A program made the position numbers and the translations under genes. From JBNJEM01 sp051745935 (GTDB lineage: Bacteria; Planctomycetota; Planctomycetia; Pirellulales; Pirellulaceae), in assembly GCA_051745935.1 (NCBI GenBank), contig JBNJEM010000124.1, positions 1 to 14,390 of the forward strand: a stretch of DNA of 14,390 bases. Reading direction: 5' to 3'. Position 1 is the stretch's first letter. Each line of letters opens with the position of its first letter. The notes beneath the pieces are model-generated. The model did no database searches, had not been told where the DNA came from, and saw nothing but the letters and a program-made list of their open reading frames with translations. Positions 1 through 5,151 of this stretch are shown here, piece by piece.

Positions 1-1
1 G

Positions 2-859
2 AAATCACATTTGAAGATCGCGTCCGATCTGCAACACGATGGGCTGTTTGAGTGGGCGGAATCCGAGTATCGCTACCTGATCCGGCAATTCGAGGATCAA
101 CCGATGGTGGCTATCCAAGTCCGATTGTCCCTCTCTGAAATGTTGCATGATGTAGGGAAGGACCAGGCGGCGGGAGAGGTCTTGCGCGGCTTGGTCAAAC
201 ACATCGAAACGGAAGAAGAAGTGCGAGAGCTCATCGAGCAGGAAACGGGGCGCGACGTCTCGGCCATTCGGTCTCGCATGCATTACTTTTTTGCCCAGCA
301 TCACGCCAAGCGGGAAGACCATGCGCGGCAGCGAGAATTGCTGTTGGAAGGATACAAGCATAATCCGCATGACGCGGACGTGTTGATCGCGATGTACCGG
401 CTGCCCGGGGCGGAGCCTGCCTGGCAAGAAAAAACCCGAAAGCGCATCCGAGAGGCGGTGGAGTTTTTCCGGGGACGATTAAAAGAGCTGGAAGGACGCT
501 GGGGGGAGCTGCAGGGGAGAGAAAAAGCACTGACGCAGTTGGAGCTGGCGACAATAAACAATCAATTGGCCTGGCTCATCGCGAATACCGAAGGGGATTT
601 GGATGAAGCATTGCGTTGCAGCAAGATGTCCTTGGAGCTGCGGCCCGGCCAGTCAGCAGGTTTTCTTGATACGCTCGGACGCTGTTATTACGCTAGAGGA
701 GAGTACGAGAAGGCGGTTGAATACCAATCGCGGGCGGTGGCTTTGGAACCTCATTCCCCGTCGATCGTTGGGCAACTCGATTTATTCAAGAAAACGCTTC
801 GGCAGCAGAACGAGGCCACCGAGGACGCGAGTAGTGAGGAAAAAGAAAGTTCAAAGTGA
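2..859 (+). CDS. TPR-repeat protein, 3' part (5' end outside window)
   Basis: The reading frame is open to the left edge, so this is the C-terminal part (about 285 residues) of a longer protein; the TTG at 11 is not a credible start. The visible part is alpha-helical, charged and soluble, with no membrane segment or signal peptide. The clearest tetratricopeptide repeats lie near the C-terminus: a helix pair around NNQLAWLIANTEGDLDEALR followed by a canonical repeat with GFLDTLGRCYYARGEYEKAV and ALEP. The last 20 or so residues are a charged Glu/Lys/Ser tail. TPR arrays bind protein partners, so a scaffold role is likely, but no partner can be named. The same C-terminal pattern occurs, from memory, in conserved planctomycete TPR proteins. 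The stop overlaps a possible GTG start of the next gene, so the two are probably co-transcribed. An enzymatic domain could lie in the missing N-terminus. Confidence 0.85.
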   Translation, partial: KSHLKIASDLQHDGLFEWAESEYRYLIRQFEDQPMVAIQVRLSLSEMLHDVGKDQAAGEVLRGLVKHIETEEEVRELIEQETGRDVSAIRSRMHYFFAQHHAKREDHARQRELLLEGYKHNPHDADVLIAMYRLPGAEPAWQEKTRKRIREAVEFFRGRLKELEGRWGELQGREKALTQLELATINNQLAWLIANTEGDLDEALRCSKMSLELRPGQSAGFLDTLGRCYYARGEYEKAVEYQSRAVALEPHSPSIVGQLDLFKKTLRQQNEATEDASSEEKESSK

Positions 860-882
860 GCGCGAGTCGCCGTGGAGCGGTT

Positions 883-1440
883 ATGTCGACATCGGATACC
901 GACAAGCCTCCAATTTGTTTGCCGGCTTTCGGGAGCGATCGGCCACCGATCGCCGCGGAGCTTCAGCGCGATGTCGAGCACGATGACGGGGACGCGTCAC
1001 CCTGGCCGGCTTCGGGGGGCGGTGCCACCCGGGCGCACTGGGCCTTTCTGGCGCTGGCGGTGGCGGTTCTGCTGGCTGCGTGTTCATTGGAGGTTCGCGA
1101 CGGCGAGAAGGTGGGCGTTTCCGGGATCGATGCCGTGCTTCCTGGTACGTGCGTGTTTCGAAAGGCCACGGGGCGGCCTTGTCCTGGTTGTGGCCTGACC
1201 CGGTCTTTCATTAGCGCGGCCCATGGTCGGATTCGCGACGCTTGGCATTACAATCCGGCGGGCTTTTTCTTCTTGGTGGTCGTGGTCTTCCAAGTTCCCT
1301 ATCGCCTGTACCAGATTGCCAGGATCGGTCGCGGTCTCGGCGCACACCGCTTTACCCGCATCGACACGTGGGTCTTGGTCCTGCTGGTCATCGTGCTGGT
1401 TGTTCAATGGATCGGGAAGTTGGTCGCCGGCGCGGTTTAG
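883..1440 (+). CDS. DUF2752 family small membrane protein
   Basis: Encodes 185 residues of unknown function. The DUF2752 hallmark is clear: CPGCGLTRSF at residues 100-109 between a first membrane segment (about 52-68) and a second (about 127-142), with a third at 162-182. The first ~50 residues are polar, Asp/Pro-rich and probably cytoplasmic. The two cysteines of the CPGCG motif could bind metal or be redox-active, but no activity is established for the family as far as I know. I chose the ATG at 883 because GGAG stands five bases upstream. A GTG at 856 overlapping the TPR gene's stop (GTGA) would add nine residues but has only a distant GAGG. The gene follows the TPR gene closely and is probably in the same transcript. 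A strong hairpin 60 bases after the stop may end it. Confidence 0.85.
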   Translation: MSTSDTDKPPICLPAFGSDRPPIAAELQRDVEHDDGDASPWPASGGGATRAHWAFLALAVAVLLAACSLEVRDGEKVGVSGIDAVLPGTCVFRKATGRPCPGCGLTRSFISAAHGRIRDAWHYNPAGFFFLVVVVFQVPYRLYQIARIGRGLGAHRFTRIDTWVLVLLVIVLVVQWIGKLVAGAV

Positions 1441-1500
1441 TTCGACAGCGCCACTTTGGTTCGACCAGTGAACGCCAAGCGTTACGATGGAAAGCTTTAG

Positions 1501-1525
1501 CCCCACCGGCACGGGGCCGGCGGGG
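1501..1525 (+). terminator. GC-rich hairpin, possible terminator after the DUF2752 gene
   Basis: CCCCACCGGC (1501-1510) pairs with GCCGGCGGGG (1516-1525) around a five-base loop: nine of ten positions pair, with one internal A/C mismatch. It lies 60 bases past the DUF2752 stop and about 125 before the hydrolase start, where transcript separation would be expected. No T-run follows, so it is not a textbook intrinsic terminator. A smaller hairpin, AACGC/GCGTT with a three-base loop, precedes it at 1471-1483. Confidence 0.35.
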
Positions 1526-1649
1526 ACGTGGCGCTGTGCAATTAGGGGCGCCTTGCGTCCCGAATCTCGGTAATTGAACGGCGAGCGTTGGTCTTGCTGT
1601 TGGGGCGGATGGCGTTTCGTGGAGAATATTGCCTTTCCCGGAGGGGATG

Positions 1650-2450
1650 ATGAAGAACGTATCGATCGGCGAGGTCGAATTGAGTGTTGCCCAACAAGGA
1701 AGCGGCCGGCCGCTGCTGTTGGTCCATGGGTTTCCCCTTGATCATCAAATGTGGGATGGTCAAATCAACGAACTGTGCCAGGAGTTTCAGGTGATCGCGC
1801 CTGATTTGCGCGGGTTCGGCCAAAGTGAATGTGGTCGTTCCACGGAGGTCGAAATGGCGCGGTACGCCGATGATTTGGCGTGCTTGCTCGAGAAACTCGC
1901 CATCGACGAACCGGTGATTTTGTGCGGCTTGTCGATGGGGGGCTATATCGCTTTTGAGTTCTGGAGACGGCATCGGTCGCGGCTTTCACATTTGATTCTG
2001 TGCGATACCCGGGCGGTTCCCGACACACCCGAGGTGGCCGCCGGACGGCTGGAAACAGCCGAACGGGTCCTGCGGGAGGGGCCGGAGTTCCTGGTCGAGG
2101 GCATGGTGCCCAAGTTGTTTTCGCGGGAGACGCAGCGGCACAATCACGCCCTGATCGAGGCCACGGCGGATGTGATCAAGTCGTCGCGACCTGAAGGGGT
2201 TGCCGCCGCCTTGCGCGGCCTGGCTCGGCGCGAGGACGCAACGCCTTGGCTGAGTGAAATTGAATTGCCGACGCTTGTTTTATGTGGCCAGGAGGACGCC
2301 GTTTCCAGCGTCGCCGAGATGCGGGGGATCGCCGACGCGATACCGGATGCCGAGTACGCGGTCGTTCCAGACTGCGGCCACATGGCCCCCGCGGAAGCGC
2401 CTCGGCGAGTGAGCGACGTTGTGCGGACGTTTCTTGGAACCCCCCGGTAG
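1650..2450 (+). CDS. Alpha/beta-fold hydrolase
   Basis: Encodes 266 residues, the usual length for a single-domain alpha/beta hydrolase of the 3-oxoadipate enol-lactonase / haloperoxidase-like group. Visible motifs in order: the oxyanion segment LLLVHGFPLD (residues 22-31), the strand DLRGFGQS (52-59), the nucleophile elbow GLSMGG with Ser95, the acid Asp216 in GQEDAVS, and His244 in DCGHMAP. The full triad is present, so the enzyme should be active on an ester, lactone or similar bond; the substrate cannot be deduced. There is no signal peptide, so it is probably cytoplasmic. The start at 1650 is supported by GGAGG five bases upstream; the ATG at 1647 is nearly equivalent, and a TTG at 1629 is unlikely. 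No aromatic-degradation genes lie nearby, so the name pcaD is not justified. The gene stands alone on its strand between a hairpin and a convergent neighbour. Confidence 0.92.
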   Translation: MKNVSIGEVELSVAQQGSGRPLLLVHGFPLDHQMWDGQINELCQEFQVIAPDLRGFGQSECGRSTEVEMARYADDLACLLEKLAIDEPVILCGLSMGGYIAFEFWRRHRSRLSHLILCDTRAVPDTPEVAAGRLETAERVLREGPEFLVEGMVPKLFSRETQRHNHALIEATADVIKSSRPEGVAAALRGLARREDATPWLSEIELPTLVLCGQEDAVSSVAEMRGIADAIPDAEYAVVPDCGHMAPAEAPRRVSDVVRTFLGTPR

Positions 2451-2458
2451 GGAACAGC

Positions 2459-2998
2459 CTACGGCAGCTCAAACAAAGACTGGCTTTTTACGATCGCGTA
2501 ATCATCCGGGAACGTGTGAAACGCTTGTACCAGCATGCAACGAGCCCGCGTTTCGACGTTAATGTAGCTGAGCGCCCCCATGGTCATGCGGCCACTCGCG
2601 TTGAAGGTATGCAGCAACCCGCGCTGTTGACCGTCATCGGCTAGTTCGCGCTGAAATGTCCAAAAGATCTCCGGCGTGGCCAGCTCGAGTTGAAAGCTGG
2701 TTTGATAGGTAACTCCACCCCGACACGCCACTTCATCGTGCCGTTCGCCGCGCAGACGATATGACAGCAAGCGTCGCTTTTGGGGCAATGGATTCTGGGC
2801 GGACACCGCGACTTCGGTGAGTGTTAGTCCACCGTAACGCCACATGACGACATGTCCCGCGGAGGTGATATCGATTTTGGCTGAATACCCACCGCGGCTG
2901 ATTGACTCTGATTTGTAAACGCGAAAAAGCTCCGGGTGTAAAGAACGCCCGTAAAGCTTGAATGTCAATTCGGCAACTTTTGGTCTAACGGACAACAC
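2459..2998 (-). CDS. DUF2617-like conserved protein of unknown function
   Basis: Encodes 179 residues with no membrane segment or signal peptide. It resembles, from memory, a planctomycete protein annotated as DUF2617; this assignment is moderately certain. Conserved-looking blocks are VRPKVAELTFKLYGR at the start, ITSAGHVVMWR (44-54), LPQKRRLLSYRLRGER (71-86), RGGVTYQTSFQLE (93-105) and the C-terminal HTFPDDYAIVKSQSLFELP. The pattern of alternating strands suggests a compact beta-rich cytoplasmic fold; function is unknown. I chose the GTG at 2998 because the family-like sequence begins there. The same frame is open further upstream to 3151, but the added 51 residues are Arg/Ser-rich and read as out-of-frame sequence. 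The ribosome site is poor (GGGG about ten bases upstream), so a TTG one codon later is possible. The gene faces the hydrolase gene tail to tail with eight bases between stops. Confidence 0.72.
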   Translation of the reverse strand: MLSVRPKVAELTFKLYGRSLHPELFRVYKSESISRGGYSAKIDITSAGHVVMWRYGGLTLTEVAVSAQNPLPQKRRLLSYRLRGERHDEVACRGGVTYQTSFQLELATPEIFWTFQRELADDGQQRGLLHTFNASGRMTMGALSYINVETRARCMLVQAFHTFPDDYAIVKSQSLFELP

Positions 2999-3161
2999 GG
3001 TGATGAATCCCCGAACGTGTTGTGATGAATAACTTGGATGACATAATACACGAGTCGCGGATGATTTTGGCCGCCGCGAGTTCGACCAACGGGAGGACGG
3101 CTTGCGTCGGGCAGCTTTCCACCCGGACGAATTCGACCGCCTGAAGTACACATGGCTCCAT
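2985..3161 (-). CDS. Possible small ORF (58 residues) upstream of the DUF2617-like gene
   Basis: I do not recognise this ORF. It starts at ATG 3161 and its stop overlaps the first 14 bases of the DUF2617-like gene, in a different frame. Codons 6-36 have mostly G or C in the third position and give a protein-like hydrophobic/acidic stretch (for example VLPLVELAAAKIIRDS); the last ~20 residues look less like coding sequence. Against it: there is no good ribosome site, and the ATG is embedded in a perfect TATAAT that looks like the promoter of the downstream gene, so a transcript from that promoter would start inside this ORF. It could be a leader ORF read from an upstream transcript, a remnant of a longer gene, or chance. 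Confidence 0.22.
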   Translation of the reverse strand: MEPCVLQAVEFVRVESCPTQAVLPLVELAAAKIIRDSCIMSSKLFITTRSGIHHRVVR

Positions 3162-3188
3162 TATAGACGGATGCCCTGGATGCAACAA
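3160..3188 (-). promoter_or_regulatory. Candidate sigma70-type promoter for the DUF2617-like gene
   Basis: On the minus strand a perfect -10 TATAAT (3165 to 3160) stands 17 bases after TTGTTG (3188 to 3183), which matches the -35 consensus at its first three positions. Transcription would begin near 3153, leaving a leader of about 155 bases before the GTG at 2998. The position, next to a gene-poor stretch and ahead of a gene with no close upstream partner, fits. Promoter preferences in this phylum are poorly known to me, so this is a pattern match only. Confidence 0.4.
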
Positions 3189-3477
3189 AGGCAGTTTTCG
3201 AACGGAAAAACATTTTGCCAAACGGGGGCTTGACAAGAATCGTTGGCGCGATTCACATTGCGTCCGTACGGGACCCGGGGCGCCGGGGCAACGTTTGGAA
3301 CACTTGGCATCCGTCGAACCATCCGTGTCCGATTGCCTGGAGTGGATCGGCCTTTCCAGGCTGGCGCCGAGTGACAATAAATCGTCACCGGTCAGGTTCG
3401 ATCCACGGCTGTCGGGCCAGAGAGCCCGACGCGCGCCCGCCGGCTAAACCGGTATGACATGATTGTTTGGGGGTGAC
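3162..3477. other. Intergenic stretch with several inverted repeats
   Basis: I see no convincing gene in these ~315 bases. The right half holds a cluster of inverted repeats: GCCTGGA/TCCAGGC (3335-3341 with 3355-3361), GTGAC/GTCAC (3371-3375 with 3384-3388), GTCGGGC/GCCCGAC (3411-3417 with 3424-3430, six-base loop) and a short CCGG/CCGG (3440-3443 with 3449-3452). On the plus strand a TTGACA at 3230-3235 is followed 17 bases later by TCACAT, a weak -10. The hairpins nearest 3478 could act as a terminator for the ABC cassette, or the whole could be a structured RNA. I found no tRNA cloverleaf in it, although GGTTCGATCC at 3394-3403 resembles a T-loop. Confidence 0.5.
3411..3430 (-). terminator. 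Hairpin downstream of the ABC cassette, possible terminator
   Basis: A perfect seven-base stem (GTCGGGC with GCCCGAC) closes a six-base loop, 48 bases beyond the stop of the DUF4340 gene, with a small CCGG/CCGG hairpin between. There is no T-run on the minus strand, so if it terminates transcription it does so without the classic signal. It may equally belong to a plus-strand structured RNA. Confidence 0.3.
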
Positions 3478-5055
3478 TTACCGGTCCGTTCCGGGCGGAG
3501 TGATTAGCGGGTTAGGGGGATCCAACAAGCTCTTGGGCTCTTTTTTCGGTGGCGTTTCCGCCTGGGGCTCTTGCAGTCCTTGCTTCTGAAGTCGGCGGAA
3601 TGCATCGATGCCGAACCCTTCTTCCTTGGCCGTTTCCGATTCTCGAATCAGTTCATTCCGGCGGAGATGAATTCTTTTGTATTGCTCTTCGGCGATAATA
3701 TAGTACCAGTCGGCGAACCGGGCATTGAGTTGCGAGACGATTCGGCGTGCTTCGTTGAGTCGTTCTTGGCGTTCATCCTTCATTCGTTGATTTTCCTTGC
3801 GCACGCGTTCCCGCTCCAATTCCAGATCGGCCTTTTCGGCGGCCGAGTCATTACTCTCTTCTCCACCGGGCAACGGCTTGAGATCCAAGGGGGGGAACCG
3901 CGATTCGTCGATCCGGGCGGTGACAAGCAGGTACCGGCTAATTCTGCCTTCCGCCGATTCCTCGGCCACGTCGGCGATCTTACCGAATCGCAACACGTAC
4001 TGCACGCCGTTGGCGAGGCTGACCAGCAATTCTCCGTTGGCGGCGTGAAGTTCGGTCTGATCTTCTTCAAAGCGGATGAGATGGAAGCCGCGACTGTTCA
4101 ATGAGAGGAGATTCTCCTGGCTGTTCGTGAATTCGGTGCCTGCCTTTAGATCCGCGCCCAAGCCGGCGGGTTTTCGCATGACGCCAACGATCTTCAATGC
4201 GTCCAGGGCGGACACGAGATCATCGAGCTTGGGCGCATTCAGTTCTTCGGAAGCGAGCAATTCGGTTGGACGCGGTTCATTGTTTTGGTACTGAACCAGT
4301 TCATTGAGGATCCATTTGTCTTGGTCCAGGTCTCTCGTGATGCCGGCTTTGAACCGCCGCGTGATGGTGTCAGGCGGCCCGTTTGACGTTTGTTCCTTGA
4401 TGGTCGAATAATCCTTGAAAGTAATGTCCTTGATATCAAATGGGTTTATCTTCAGCAGATCGCGTTCGATCCATTCTTGGAAGTCGGTCGGAAACTTGTT
4501 TGGATCAATCGTGACCACATAGGTGGTGTCGATACCCGGCTTGCGGACAAACCGCTGATTGGCGGCGCCTTTTCGGCGTTTCCCGATAATAATCTTGGCC
4601 AGATCGTCGCCTTTGGCATCCTTGACGCGGACGAGGAGCCCCACGCCGGACTGGGCCGCGTCCATTTGTTGGGTCGGTTCGACCACGCCCCAGCTTTCAT
4701 GGTCGCTTGCTGTTTTGGACACTTCACCGAGGACTTCGAGATCGATGAGGCTGGTGGCGGCGTCGCGCACTTGCGATTCGGCGTCCGCGGGATAATTGCC
4801 GCTGGAGGGAATTACCCAGAGTCCCGTTTCCAAGTCCCGCGTCACTTCGAATTCGGAAATCCTTCCCATGTCTTCTCGAAAGCGGACGATATGCAGTTCG
4901 GCGGCCGAATCCGGATCGGTGAAATCCGGAAACAAGGGCTTTCCGACTAGATCGGGCGGCTTGAATTCTTCTTGTTTGGGGTAAGCCACGATAGCCCCCA
5001 CGATCACCAGAACGGCCCCCGCGACATAGATGAGTGTCTTGATCGTCTCGTTCAT
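3478..5055 (-). CDS. DUF4340 membrane-anchored protein of a Gld-like ABC complex
   Basis: Encodes 525 residues. One membrane segment lies at residues 8-24 after a short polar start, so the bulk is probably extracytoplasmic, anchored as a signal-anchor protein. Residues ~50-390 carry the DUF4340 pattern: strand-rich repeats with LWVIPSSGNYPADAESQVRD (79-98), ESWGVVEP (120-127) and repeated units ending in a W-[VI]-[IL] strand. Residues ~405-475 are a highly charged predicted coiled coil (Arg/Glu-rich, with ERERVRKENQRMKDERQERL), followed by a Pro/Lys-rich tail. DUF4340 proteins are commonly found beside GldF/GldG-type ABC transporters, and this gene is the last of such a cassette, so it is likely a subunit or accessory of that complex. 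The start at 5055 has a GAGGAG site eight bases upstream. An upstream in-frame start at 5139 would add 28 residues lacking coding character. No enzymatic motif is visible. Confidence 0.85.
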   Translation of the reverse strand: MNETIKTLIYVAGAVLVIVGAIVAYPKQEEFKPPDLVGKPLFPDFTDPDSAAELHIVRFREDMGRISEFEVTRDLETGLWVIPSSGNYPADAESQVRDAATSLIDLEVLGEVSKTASDHESWGVVEPTQQMDAAQSGVGLLVRVKDAKGDDLAKIIIGKRRKGAANQRFVRKPGIDTTYVVTIDPNKFPTDFQEWIERDLLKINPFDIKDITFKDYSTIKEQTSNGPPDTITRRFKAGITRDLDQDKWILNELVQYQNNEPRPTELLASEELNAPKLDDLVSALDALKIVGVMRKPAGLGADLKAGTEFTNSQENLLSLNSRGFHLIRFEEDQTELHAANGELLVSLANGVQYVLRFGKIADVAEESAEGRISRYLLVTARIDESRFPPLDLKPLPGGEESNDSAAEKADLELERERVRKENQRMKDERQERLNEARRIVSQLNARFADWYYIIAEEQYKRIHLRRNELIRESETAKEEGFGIDAFRRLQKQGLQEPQAETPPKKEPKSLLDPPNPLITPPGTDR

Positions 5056-5151
5056 ATCGAATCTCCTCGACCAACTCGAGAATATGGTTTTCCATTGGAA
5101 AAACGCGGATGGCGCTCCCGTGAACGTTCGCGAGGGCAACAGGAGCGGTAA

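Noticed and set aside
3394..3403. T-loop-like GGTTCGATCC suggesting a tRNA
   Set aside because: The flanking bases do not form the five-base T-stem, and no anticodon arm or acceptor stem can be drawn around it.
3571..4950. Plus-strand open frames of 177 and 186 residues opposite the DUF4340 gene
   Set aside because: Antisense shadows of a well-supported coding region.
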